Assembly (NCBI RefSeq): GCF_014643635.1
Contig: NZ_BMJV01000003.1
Location: 186,001 to 250,000, forward strand
Source: Salipiger pallidus
Lineage (GTDB): Bacteria; Pseudomonadota; Alphaproteobacteria; Rhodobacterales; Rhodobacteraceae
Direction of reading: 5' to 3'
Length of the DNA: 64,000 nt
Of this stretch, positions 17,259-25,739 are shown one piece after another (position 1 is the first letter of the stretch; every line of letters starts with the position of its first letter). Below the pieces are notes generated by a model. It was not told the DNA's origin, did no database searches, and was given only the letters and a program-made list of their open reading frames with translations. A program made the translations under genes and the position numbers.

Positions 17259-18100
17259 TGTGGATTTTGCTGGGTATCACGGCATGGATCGCAGGCTGGG
17301 CGCTCAATGTCTGGCTTGCTGGGCGCTCCGCGTCGAAGATCACGGCACTGATGGTGCCGATCCTGTTCGGCCTCACGCTTGTCCTCGTCTGGGAGGCGCT
17401 GGTGCGGGGCTTTGGCATCTCGCCGGTGATCCTGCCGCCACCCTCGGCCATCGCCGCGCGGGCAGGCGAGTCGGGCATGATCCTTTGGGAGGATTTCGTC
17501 CAGACCGTCATCAAGGGCGCGCTAAGCGGCTATGTCATGGGATGTGCCGCCGCGATCGTCACGGCCATCGTGGTGGACCGCTTCGATTTCCTGCGGCGTG
17601 GGCTGCTGCCGGTGGGCAATTTCGTCGCCGCGCTGCCGGTGATCGGCATCGCGCCGATCCTTGTCATGTGGTTCGGGTTCGACTGGCAATCCAAGGCCGC
17701 CGTCGTGGTGGTCATGGTGTTCTTCCCCATGCTGGTGAACACCGTCGAGGGGCTGCGCGACACCAGCGCCATGCAGCGCGACCTGATGCGCACCTATGCC
17801 GCCGGATACTGGACGACGCTGGTGAAACTGCGCCTGCCGGCTGCCATGCCGTTCATCTTCAACGGGCTGAAGCTTGCCTCGACGCTGGCGCTCATCGGGG
17901 CGATCGTGGCGGAATTCTTCGGCTCTCCGATCAAGGGCATGGGCTTTCGCATCTCGACCAGCGTAGGGCTCTTGCAGCTTGACCTCGTCTGGGCCGAGAT
18001 CGTCGTTGCGGCCATCGCCGGTTCGGCCTTCTATGGCGGCATGGCGCTGCTCGAACGCGCGGTGACCTTTTGGCACCCGTCCCAGCGCAAGGGGCGCTGA
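17258..18100 (+). CDS. ABC transporter permease 2
   Basis: Second BinPDT-type permease, 280 aa, with about seven hydrophobic segments and the EAA-like loop YAAGYWTTLVKLRLPAAMPF near residue 183. Its ATG shares the final A of the previous gene's TGA stop, so translation is coupled. With permease 1 it forms the membrane channel, energised by the ATPase encoded upstream. Two different permeases are characteristic of the pyrimidine/thiamine-precursor branch of NMT1-associated importers. Confidence 0.92.
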   Translation: MWILLGITAWIAGWALNVWLAGRSASKITALMVPILFGLTLVLVWEALVRGFGISPVILPPPSAIAARAGESGMILWEDFVQTVIKGALSGYVMGCAAAIVTAIVVDRFDFLRRGLLPVGNFVAALPVIGIAPILVMWFGFDWQSKAAVVVVMVFFPMLVNTVEGLRDTSAMQRDLMRTYAAGYWTTLVKLRLPAAMPFIFNGLKLASTLALIGAIVAEFFGSPIKGMGFRISTSVGLLQLDLVWAEIVVAAIAGSAFYGGMALLERAVTFWHPSQRKGR

Positions 18101-18149
18101 CACCCGATATTCCACGAAAAGACCGGGCAAACCGGCCAGATCAACAAAA

Positions 18150-18164
18150 GCCCCGAAGCGGGGC
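18150..18164 (+). other. Intercistronic hairpin before the binding-protein gene
   Basis: GCCCCG-AAG-CGGGGC stem in the 91-bp gap between permease 2 and the binding protein, 27 bases before the ATG. Such hairpins often stabilise the highly expressed binding-protein part of ABC operon mRNAs. Confidence 0.5.
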
Positions 18165-18191
18165 ACATCCACCAACAAGGAGCGACCAATC

Positions 18192-19181
18192 ATGAAGATC
18201 ACCACTCTGACCGCCACCGCTGCGCTGGCCCTGACCGCAGGCATGGCGCAGGCGGCGGACGAAATGACCGTGCAGCTGAAATGGGTGACGCAAGCCCAGT
18301 TCGCGGGTTATTACGTGGCCGAAGACAAGGGCTTTTACGACGAGGAAGACCTCGACGTGACGATCAAGCCCGGCGGCCCCGACATCGCGCCCGTGCAGGT
18401 GCTGCTGGGCGGCGGGGCCGACGTGATGGTCGACTGGCTGCCCTCGGCCCTTGCCGCCCGCGAGAACGGCGCGCCCATCGTCAACATCGCCCAGCCGTTC
18501 AAGTCCTCGGGCCTGATGCTGACCTGCCTCAAGGAAACCGGCATCGAAACGCCCGAGGATTTCTCCGGCCACACCCTTGGCACCTGGTTCTTCGGCAATG
18601 AGCTGCCGCTCTATTCGTGGATGTCCAAGTTGGGTCTGCCCACTGACGGCTCTGAAGAGGGCGTGACGATCCAGAAGATCAACTTCAACGTCGATCCGCT
18701 GCTGCAAAAGCAGGTCGATTGCGCCACCACCATGACCTACAATGAATACTGGCAGGTTATCGACGCGGGCCTCACCCCGGCTGACCTCGTGGTGTTCAAA
18801 TATGAGGACGAGGGCATCTCGACCCTTGAGGACGGGCTTTATACCACCGAAGAGAACCTCGAGGACCCCGAAATGGTCGACAAGCTGGCCCGCTTCGTGC
18901 GTGCTTCCATGAAGGGCTGGAAATACGCCGAGGAGAACCCTGACGAGGCCGCCGACATCGTGCTTGAGAACGACGAGACCGGCGCCCAGACCGAAGAGCA
19001 CCAGAAGCGGATGATGGGCGAAATCGCCAAGCTGACCGAAGGGTCGGACGGCACGCTTGATCCGGCTGATTTCGAGCGCACGGTTGAGGTGCTGCTGTCT
19101 TCCGGTGCCGAACCGGTCATCACCGAGGATCCGGGCGAGGCAGCCTGGACTCACGAGATCACCGATCAGGCGCTGAACTGA
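18192..19181 (+). CDS. ABC transporter substrate-binding protein (NMT1/THI5 family)
   Basis: Periplasmic binding protein of 329 aa with a Sec signal peptide (MKITTLTATAALALTAGMAQ, cleavage after AQA at residue 21). The mature start DEMTVQLKWVTQAQFAGYYV is typical of NMT1/THI5-like proteins, which bind pyrimidine-type ligands such as HMP, pyrimidines or riboflavin. The ligand-region motif GGGADVMVDWLPSAL follows near residue 75. An AAGGAG site precedes ATG 18192. It is the last gene of the operon, before a terminator. A pyrimidine ligand is inferred from neighbouring hydA/hyuC. Confidence 0.92.
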   Translation: MKITTLTATAALALTAGMAQAADEMTVQLKWVTQAQFAGYYVAEDKGFYDEEDLDVTIKPGGPDIAPVQVLLGGGADVMVDWLPSALAARENGAPIVNIAQPFKSSGLMLTCLKETGIETPEDFSGHTLGTWFFGNELPLYSWMSKLGLPTDGSEEGVTIQKINFNVDPLLQKQVDCATTMTYNEYWQVIDAGLTPADLVVFKYEDEGISTLEDGLYTTEENLEDPEMVDKLARFVRASMKGWKYAEENPDEAADIVLENDETGAQTEEHQKRMMGEIAKLTEGSDGTLDPADFERTVEVLLSSGAEPVITEDPGEAAWTHEITDQALN

Positions 19182-19208
19182 TCGAAGATACCGCATGAGA
19201 GACAGCGG

Positions 19209-19231
19209 GGCGGGCCTTCGGGCCCGCCTTT
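19209..19231 (+). terminator. Terminator of the pyrimidine operon
   Basis: 8-bp stem GGCGGGCC/GGCCCGCC closed by a TTCG tetraloop, followed by TTTGCGTTT, 28 bases after the binding-protein stop. Confidence 0.85.
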
Positions 19232-19337
19232 GCGTTTCCGGGGGCAGGCAAGGCCGGGCTCGGGGACGTCAGGTCAGGAAATTTGGCCCCGTTACAACCA
19301 GGGCACCCAAGGCGAGCCCTCCACGACAGGGCTCGAC

Positions 19338-19366
19338 AAAAACGGGGTGGTGCGAACACCACCCCG
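19338..19366 (-). terminator. Minus-strand intrinsic terminator, possible sRNA end
   Basis: On the minus strand, a perfect 10-bp stem CGGGGTGGTG/CACCACCCCG with a TTCG loop is followed by TTTTTG. It lies 183 bases past the receiver-gene stop, so it ends either a long 3' UTR or a separate small RNA. Confidence 0.8.
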
Positions 19367-19548
19367 ATCTGGTCATGAAATGCCTTATCAAATCCCAAGC
19401 GCGGAACTGCGGATCTGAGGAGAGCCGCATTTATTCGGGGACGCTGCGTTCCGCGTCGGTATGAGGCCATCGTTAGGCGGGCCAAGTGACGTGCAGGTGA
19501 CGCGGCCATGACCGACCGGTGACATTTCAGGCGATTTTCTGGGTGCCC

Positions 19549-19947
19549 TTACCTGGAAAGCGTGTCCCGCGGCAGCAATGCGACCAGGTCCGCGGTTCGG
19601 AACGGGCGTTGCAGCACCGCGTGGCCATGGGTGTCGCTGCTTTCTTCGGCGGCAGTGCCCATGAGAATGATAGCAGCCCCAAGCTCGGTCAGGCGTTTGC
19701 CGAGGGGGCTTTGATCAAGCAGGTCCGGGCTGAGAAAAAGCACGGCCACCGGCGGGCTGTCCACGCCTTCGATCGCCGACAGTGCGGCGGCATGATCCGG
19801 TTCGCTGATAAGGTTGGCGCTCGGATACACCTCCGCGAGAATCGTCGCGACATCGAGCGCGACGAGTGGATCCGCGATGCAGACAAGGCAGATGCGGGGA
19901 TGGCTTGGGCTAGTTGCGTACGACATAGCTCGCTTCAGTGATTTCAT
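19549..19947 (-). CDS. Degenerate receiver-domain protein
   Basis: A 132-residue protein with the size and layout of a CheY-like receiver, but the key residues are missing. The phosphoacceptor position reads LFLSPD without the usual Asp, and the conserved KP near the end is RP (LQRPF). The acidic pair is reduced to a single Asp in IADPLVALD. It is probably a pseudo-receiver that works by protein contact rather than phosphorylation. ATG 19947 is preceded by AGGGAC; ATG 19926 is an alternative. It is divergent from the Fnr-type regulator (72-bp gap). Confidence 0.7.
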   Translation of the reverse strand: MKSLKRAMSYATSPSHPRICLVCIADPLVALDVATILAEVYPSANLISEPDHAAALSAIEGVDSPPVAVLFLSPDLLDQSPLGKRLTELGAAIILMGTAAEESSDTHGHAVLQRPFRTADLVALLPRDTLSR

Positions 19948-20019
19948 TGATGTCCCTATGGAACATAAAAGAAGACACCGCATTAAACTGTGACATACCT
20001 GCTCACGAGGATTGTGCGA

Positions 20020-20751
20020 ATGAAGACCATCGACTGTGGCGCCTGCCCCTTGCGTGACTGCGAACCGCTCATGTCACATGACGAGGACCAGATCGACTTC
20101 CTGCGCCGATTCAAGGCCGGGGAAATGACAGTCGGTCCGGGCACCCAGATCCTGTTGGAAGGCTCGCGTACGCCGCAGCTTTACACGGTGCTCGAGGGTA
20201 TGGCGCTGCGGGACAAGACGCTCGAGGATGGTCGGAGGCAGGTCATCAACTTCGTGATGCCCGGCGAACTTCTGGGCCTGCAGGGCGGCATTACCGGCGA
20301 GATGGCCCATACCGTCGAGGCCGTGACCGAGATGCGGCTGTGCGTCTTCCGCCGCGAGGACATGTGGGTGCTGTTTCGGACCCAGCCCGAACTGGCCTTC
20401 AATCTCACATGGATCGCTGCGGCCGAAGAACATTTCCTTGGCGAAACCGTAGCCACGCTGGGCCAGCGCGATGGCACCGAGCGGGTCGCTTGGGCACTTG
20501 TGAAGATGTATCAGAAGCTGGTGGGGCTCGGCCTCGAGACCCGTGGCAGCGTTCCGCTGCCGTTCCGGCAGCAGGACCTTGCGGATGCGCTGGGGTTGTC
20601 GCTTGTGCACACAAACAAGACCCTCAGCCGTTTGCGACAGCGCGGTCTTGCTGACTGGTCCGAAGGCCGCCTGAAGATCCCAGACGTCGAGGCCATGGCC
20701 GACCTCGCGGTCACCTCCGCAGAAGGGCCGCCGCAACGGCCCTTCCTGTAG
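20020..20751 (+). CDS. Crp/Fnr-family regulator with possible Fe-S cysteines
   Basis: A 243-residue Crp/Fnr protein with an N-terminal cysteine cluster Cys6-x2-Cys9-x4-Cys14 (CGACPLRDC), a cyclic-nucleotide-like barrel (residues 30-130) and a C-terminal winged helix (QQDLADALGLSLVHTNKTLS). A fourth cysteine, Cys108, lies 102 residues after Cys6, the same distance as Cys20 to Cys122 in E. coli FNR. An oxygen-sensing [4Fe-4S] cluster is therefore plausible, although the third spacing is one residue shorter. The recognition helix differs from the FNR ESxSR type, so its DNA site may differ. Confidence 0.85.
   Translation: MKTIDCGACPLRDCEPLMSHDEDQIDFLRRFKAGEMTVGPGTQILLEGSRTPQLYTVLEGMALRDKTLEDGRRQVINFVMPGELLGLQGGITGEMAHTVEAVTEMRLCVFRREDMWVLFRTQPELAFNLTWIAAAEEHFLGETVATLGQRDGTERVAWALVKMYQKLVGLGLETRGSVPLPFRQQDLADALGLSLVHTNKTLSRLRQRGLADWSEGRLKIPDVEAMADLAVTSAEGPPQRPFL
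20722..20745 (+). terminator. Hairpin inside the 3' end of the Fnr-type gene
   Basis: Perfect 9-bp stem GAAGGGCCG/CGGCCCTTC with a 6-base loop, encoded within the last codons before the stop at 20749-20751. Only 9 bp separate this gene from the convergent LacI gene, so the hairpin may end both transcripts. Confidence 0.5.
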
Positions 20752-20760
20752 GCGTCGGGC

Positions 20761-21801
20761 TCAGCGGCGCAGGGTGTCGCCGTAGCTGATCTTGGGCGAG
20801 AACTCGATGATCTTTTCCGGCGCGGCGTCGCCGTTCTCGACCCGGGCCCAGATGATCTCGGCGGCCTTGCGCCCGATCTCGGAGCGCATGGCGTCCATGG
20901 TCGCGAGCTTGCGGGGGAGGCCCTGTAGCAGCTCAATGCCGTTGAACCCGGCAAGGCCGATGTCGCCGGGGATGTTGCACCCCTGTTCGTGCAGATAGAG
21001 AAGGCCGCCTGCACCGATCATGTCGTTGGAGTAGTAGATGAAATCCAGCTCAGGCTCACGCTCGAGGATTTCCTTGGTCATTTCCGCGCCCTTGGCCAGC
21101 GCTGATCCGCCGCTGTAGAATTCCTGCGCCATGACCTCGACGCCGCCCTTGGCCAGCGCTTCGGTGAAGCCCTCGAAACGTTTGCGGGCGCGGAAATCGA
21201 GCGGCATCTTCGTCCCAAGGAAGCCGATCTTCTGGTAGCCCGCCTTGAGGATCGCGGTCGCCATCTCGCGGCCTGCACGTCGGTGGGAAATGCCCACGGC
21301 GGTGTCGATGGGAGTGCCATCGGTATCCATGATCTCGACCACCGGGATGCCGCTGGCCTTGAGCATGGCCTTCGACGCCTCGGTGTGTTCGATGCCGGCG
21401 ATGATGACGCCCGAGGGCCGCCAGGACAGCATCTCGTAAAGGACACGCTCTTCCTTTTCAGGCTCGTAATCCGTGACGCCGACCACCGGCTGCAGTTCGG
21501 TATCCTCGAGCACGGAGGAAATGCCGGCCATGACCTCTGGGAAGACCATGTTGCGCATGGAGGGGATGATGACCGCCACGAGGTTCACCCGCTGACTGGC
21601 CAGCGCCCCGGCGATCTTGTTGGGAACATAGCCCAGCTCCTTGGCGGCCTCGAGCACCTTCTTGCGGGTGGCCTCGGACACGTCCCCCCGGTTGCGCAAC
21701 ACGCGGCTCACGGTCATCTCGGATACGCCGGAAGCCTCGGACACGTCTCTCAGGGTCAGGGGGCGGGGATCGTCATCGGCCACGGTATGTCTCCTCGGCA
21801 T
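20761..21801 (-). CDS. LacI-family repressor, GntR (gluconate) type
   Basis: A 346-residue LacI/GalR repressor. The N-terminal helix-turn-helix and hinge cover about residues 15-70 (LTLRDVSEASGVSEMTVSRV, then YVPNKIAGALASQRVNLVAV), and a periplasmic-binding-like sugar domain follows. The overall sequence resembles GntR of the LacI family, which controls gluconate use. No gluconate genes are adjacent, so the regulon lies elsewhere. The 140 bp upstream contain an imperfect TGTTAGC-TGTTACA that could be an autoregulatory site, though the match to the GntR box is weak. Confidence 0.9.
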   Translation of the reverse strand: MPRRHTVADDDPRPLTLRDVSEASGVSEMTVSRVLRNRGDVSEATRKKVLEAAKELGYVPNKIAGALASQRVNLVAVIIPSMRNMVFPEVMAGISSVLEDTELQPVVGVTDYEPEKEERVLYEMLSWRPSGVIIAGIEHTEASKAMLKASGIPVVEIMDTDGTPIDTAVGISHRRAGREMATAILKAGYQKIGFLGTKMPLDFRARKRFEGFTEALAKGGVEVMAQEFYSGGSALAKGAEMTKEILEREPELDFIYYSNDMIGAGGLLYLHEQGCNIPGDIGLAGFNGIELLQGLPRKLATMDAMRSEIGRKAAEIIWARVENGDAAPEKIIEFSPKISYGDTLRR

Positions 21802-21943
21802 TTCAGGCTGTTGCGATGTTAGCTGTTACACCGGCGCAAGCAAGTCGTGTATGATCCGGGTCAATATTTGCCGCATGTGGTGCGCTTCCAGGAGGCAGGG
21901 TGGTCTTGCACCGAGTGCCTCACCGCCATAGACAAGGGCAGAC

Positions 21944-22020
21944 GGCTCCGTGGCTCAACTGGATAGAGCAGCCCCCTCCTAAGGGGCAGGTTGCAGGTTC
22001 GAATCCTGCCGGGGTCGCCA
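21944..22020 (+). tRNA. tRNA-Arg (anticodon CCU)
   Basis: A 77-base tRNA with a 7-bp acceptor stem GGCTCCG/CGGGGTC (two G-T wobbles), D-arm GCTC...GAGC, anticodon stem GCCCC/GGGGC with loop CTCCTAA (anticodon CCT at the centre), T-arm GCAGG-TTCGAAT-CCTGC, discriminator G and an encoded CCA. It reads AGG arginine codons. No integrase or duplicated 3' end is seen, so there is no sign that it serves as an integration site. Confidence 0.95.
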
Positions 22021-22173
22021 TTATTCTGCTTCAGAATCGGATATGTCCTCTGACCAGCCACAAGCCTCCGCAGGGTCGCTCTGTGACAGATGCGTTGGGT
22101 CGGATGCATGCCAGGCGCGCCAGTGGCCCGGGACGTCGGGGGCCAGCGGGCTTGCTGCGGCGCGGGCGTTCAT
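22021..22173 (-). CDS. Possible 50-aa acidic small ORF
   Basis: ATG 22173 is preceded by GAGGAA at good spacing and opens a 50-codon acidic frame starting MNARAAASPLAPDVPGHWRA and ending in ISDSEAE, with its stop directly abutting the 3' end of the convergent tRNA. It is not recognisable as any family. The ribosome-binding site and acidic tail are the only support. Confidence 0.25.
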   Translation of the reverse strand: MNARAAASPLAPDVPGHWRAWHASDPTHLSQSDPAEACGWSEDISDSEAE

Positions 22174-22586
22174 GGAATTCCTCGCGGCGTTCTGACGCGC
22201 GGTCGCTCAGGACCTGGGCGCGTTTGATCTCCGTACGGGGATCGATCCACAACGTCAGCGCCTGCTTTCGTGCCTCGCTCGCCTAGGCCAATCCCTCGGG
22301 AAGGCGCGACGGAAAGCCTTGGGGGAAGCTTCGCTGTCATCATTCATGACATTTCCCCCCGTGTTCTGCTGATCTTCGGGCCATATGCCGGCCCGTTCGG
22401 GGTAGGGCGGATCCGCATCCGTGGAGCATTGCACGGACCCGGGCCCAAGCCCTCCAATCACGCGCGCAACCACGGCGGGAGCGTTCCGTCTGGGCAACTG
22501 GCCGTCTCCTGCCGATCACCCGGCAGCCGCTTGCCGAGGGGTTCAGTGCAGGCCACAGTGGCGCAAAACCGAAGCAGGAGGCAGAC
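22021..22586. other. 566-bp region after tRNA-Arg with only weak coding signals
   Basis: No convincing conserved gene. On the minus strand, a short frame starts at 22347 after GGGGGGAA (MNDDSEASPKAFRRAF, 30 codons). A different frame then reads SEARKQALTLWIDPRTEIKR near 22215-22275, preceded by a TAG at 22283-22285. The pattern could be a frameshifted remnant of a small protein gene, or chance. Confidence 0.35.
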
Positions 22587-23837
22587 ATGCGATTCACCCG
22601 GCGGGCCATGATCACAGGCGGAGCGTCCCTGGCGTTTCTAGCTGGATGCGGAGGCGGCGCGGGGCCCGTCGCCATGATGGACGAGGGGCTCGACCCCGAC
22701 CTGATGCCGCAGCCCAACGCCGGCTGGGATGCCTGGGTTGCCTCGTTCCGGGGCAGGGCGCAGGCGCAGGGCATCTCGGGGGCGACGCTGGACGCGGCCT
22801 TCCGCGGCGCGGGATACCTGCCGGGGGTCGTCACCCGCGACCGCAGCCAGACCGAGTTTACGCGCACGCTCGAGGATTACCTCGCCATTGCCGCGTCCGA
22901 GACCCGCGTTTCGGAAGGGCGCGCCAAGCTGCGCCAGCAGGCGGGCGTGCTCTCCGAGATCGAAGCCCGCTATGGCGTGCCCGCGCGGGTCGTCACGGCG
23001 GTCTGGGGCATGGAAAGCAACTACGGCAACCGCCGGGGCAACATTCCGGTGGTTTCGGCCACGTCGACGCTGGCCTATGATGGGCGGCGCGGTGAGTTCT
23101 TTGAACGCCAGCTGATGGCGGCGCTGCGCATCCTTCAGCGCGGTGACACCACGGCGCGCAACCTCACTGGCAGCTGGGCAGGGGCGATGGGCCACACCCA
23201 GTTCATCCCCACTACCTACCAGGAATACGCAGTGGATTTCCGCGGCGACGGGCGCCGCGACATCTGGTCCGAGGATCCCACGGACGGGCTGGCCTCGACC
23301 GCGAACTACCTGTCGCGCAGCGGCTGGCGCCGGGGCGAGCCATGGGGCGTCGAAGTGCGCCTGCCTGCCGGGTTCTCGTCCGGCCTGACCGGGCGCGGGA
23401 CGCGACGGTCGGCCTCGGATTGGGCGGCCATGGGCGTGAGCCCGGCGGCGGGCGGATCGCTGCCTGCGGGCACCGGCTCGGTCCTCGCGCTGGCGGGGGT
23501 GGGTGGTCCGGCCTTCCTCGTTTATCGCAACTTCAACGTCATCCTGCGCTACAACAATGCGGAGAAATACGGCGTTGGCGTGGGACACCTGTCGGATCGC
23601 CTTGGCGGCGCGGGGCCGGTGCGTGGCACCTTCCCGCCGGATCGCTACGGTTTCACCATCGACGAACGCAAGGAGCTTCAGGCCTTGCTCAACCGGGCCG
23701 GACACGAGGCAGGCAAGCCGGACGGAGTGCTGGGCTCGAACACCGAAGCGGCGATCAGGGCCTACCAGCAGCGTTCGGGCATGGCGGTGACCGGCGAGCC
23801 ATCGCGCGAGCTTCTGGTGCGCCTGCGGCGGGGCTGA
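22587..23837 (+). CDS. Lytic murein transglycosylase lipoprotein (MltB/SltB type)
   Basis: A 416-residue cell-wall lytic transglycosylase that cleaves glycan strands to 1,6-anhydromuramic products. A twin-arginine-like start (MRFTRRAMITGG) leads to a lipobox LAGC with Cys21, so it should be an outer- or inner-membrane lipoprotein. The catalytic Glu is probably Glu143 in VWGMESNYG, and the MltB motif AMGHTQFIPTTYQEYAVD lies near residue 205. Residues about 355-416 form a peptidoglycan-binding domain (LQALLNRAGHEAGKPDGVLG). GCAGGAGG precedes ATG 22587. It converges with accA. Confidence 0.94.
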   Translation: MRFTRRAMITGGASLAFLAGCGGGAGPVAMMDEGLDPDLMPQPNAGWDAWVASFRGRAQAQGISGATLDAAFRGAGYLPGVVTRDRSQTEFTRTLEDYLAIAASETRVSEGRAKLRQQAGVLSEIEARYGVPARVVTAVWGMESNYGNRRGNIPVVSATSTLAYDGRRGEFFERQLMAALRILQRGDTTARNLTGSWAGAMGHTQFIPTTYQEYAVDFRGDGRRDIWSEDPTDGLASTANYLSRSGWRRGEPWGVEVRLPAGFSSGLTGRGTRRSASDWAAMGVSPAAGGSLPAGTGSVLALAGVGGPAFLVYRNFNVILRYNNAEKYGVGVGHLSDRLGGAGPVRGTFPPDRYGFTIDERKELQALLNRAGHEAGKPDGVLGSNTEAAIRAYQQRSGMAVTGEPSRELLVRLRRG

Positions 23838-23855
23838 CCCCCTCATGGAAACGAG

Positions 23856-23885
23856 AAAGGGGAGGGCGCGATGCCCTCCCCTTTT
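23856..23885. terminator. Bidirectional terminator between lytic transglycosylase and accA
   Basis: 12-bp stem AAAGGGGAGGGC/GCCCTCCCCTTT with a 5-base loop, with A/T flanks on both sides, between two convergent genes. Confidence 0.9.
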
Positions 23886-23907
23886 GATGTTGCGGTGGCG
23901 CCTCGGG

Positions 23908-24870
<963 letters not shown>

Positions 24871-24943
24871 GGACCTTGGGTACTCTTGTTTCGCGTGGCC
24901 TATATGGCGATTTGCGCGGCGGGATGCAATGTCGCAGGCCCGA

Positions 24944-25540
24944 TCAGGCGATAAGCACGGGGTAGAGCGAGATCACCAGCAGCAGCGCCGCGGCGATGTT
25001 GAAGATCCGCAGCCGCCTGCGGTTGCCCATAACGCGCCGCGCTTCGCGCCCCAGAACGGTCCAGGTGGTGGTCGAGACCATGGACATGGCAAGAAAACAG
25101 GCCGCCACCCAGAGCACAGATGCGAGACTGCGGTCGGCGGCATAGAGGGTGATGGCGCCAAGGGCCATGGACCAGCCCTTGGGGTTCACCCACTGGAAGG
25201 CCGCCGCCGGGAAGAAGCCCAGCGGCCGAGCGCGCCCGGGTTCATTTTCATCGGGCGGTGCTGCGCGGGCGATGCGCAGCGCGAGCCAAAGCATGTAGAG
25301 CACCGACACCACGCGCATCACGTCATGCGCTGCGGGGTAGCGGTCGAAGACCTGCATCGCGCCAAGCCCGACCAGCACCAGCATCAGAGGGTAGCCAAGG
25401 GTGATTCCGGCCATGTGTGGCAGGCTGCGGCGGAAGCCGAAAGTCGCCCCCGAGGACATGAGCATGAGGTTGTTGGGTCCCGGCGTGATGCTCGAGACAA
25501 GGGCGAAGGTCAGGATGGCCAGCAGCAGCTCGGGTGTCAT
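24944..25540 (-). CDS. LysE/RhtB-family exporter
   Basis: A 198-residue membrane protein with about six hydrophobic segments and the family N-terminus [20 protein letters not shown], in which TPGPN is diagnostic. Members export amino acids or small metabolites; the substrate is not predictable. ATG 25540 is chosen because it places the first helix and TPGPN at the usual positions. It is on the same strand as accA, with a gap of 73 bp. Confidence 0.92.
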   Translation of the reverse strand: MTPELLLAILTFALVSSITPGPNNLMLMSSGATFGFRRSLPHMAGITLGYPLMLVLVGLGAMQVFDRYPAAHDVMRVVSVLYMLWLALRIARAAPPDENEPGRARPLGFFPAAAFQWVNPKGWSMALGAITLYAADRSLASVLWVAACFLAMSMVSTTTWTVLGREARRVMGNRRRLRIFNIAAALLLVISLYPVLIA

Positions 25541-25604
25541 GTGGGCTCTCGTGGCGGGGAAGGGGGAAGGGCCGGTTCGCCCTCTGCCCTGCGGGCATTC
25601 ACCC

Positions 25605-25725
25605 CGCAGAATATTTACAGCAAATGCAAACAACAGGGCGGCGCCATGGGTATTGCCCGGCGCCGCCCCTTCTTCTCTTTCCAAGTACGCCGGGGGAGCC
25701 CCGCAAGGACGGGGGCAACGCCCCC
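25605..25725 (-). repeat. Family-type intergenic hairpin cluster and ilvD terminator
   Basis: Downstream of ilvD, the stem GGGGGC-AAC-GCCCCC (25711-25725) is followed on the minus strand by GGGGCTCCCCCGGCGTACTT. A CCCCGCAGAATATTT lies at about 25602-25616. These are variants of the GC-hairpin plus ATATTT element seen at 12987-13020, and probably terminate ilvD. Confidence 0.55.
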
Positions 25726-25739
25726 TTCCGGCCTCTCCG

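Larger units (their letters stand above)
19182..19548. other. 367-bp intergenic region with two terminators
   Basis: Between the binding protein and the receiver gene. A plus-strand terminator is at 19209-19231 and a minus-strand terminator at 19338-19366. The stretch between 19367 and 19548 holds no convincing gene but could be a long 3' UTR or a small RNA on the minus strand. Confidence 0.5.

Noticed and set aside
19924-20020. FNR box between the receiver and the Fnr-type gene
   Set aside because: TTGAT-like half-sites occur, but no TTGAT-N4-ATCAA palindrome.
21944-22020. tRNA-Arg as a mobile-element attachment site
   Set aside because: No integrase, direct repeat of the tRNA 3' end, or foreign gene content nearby.
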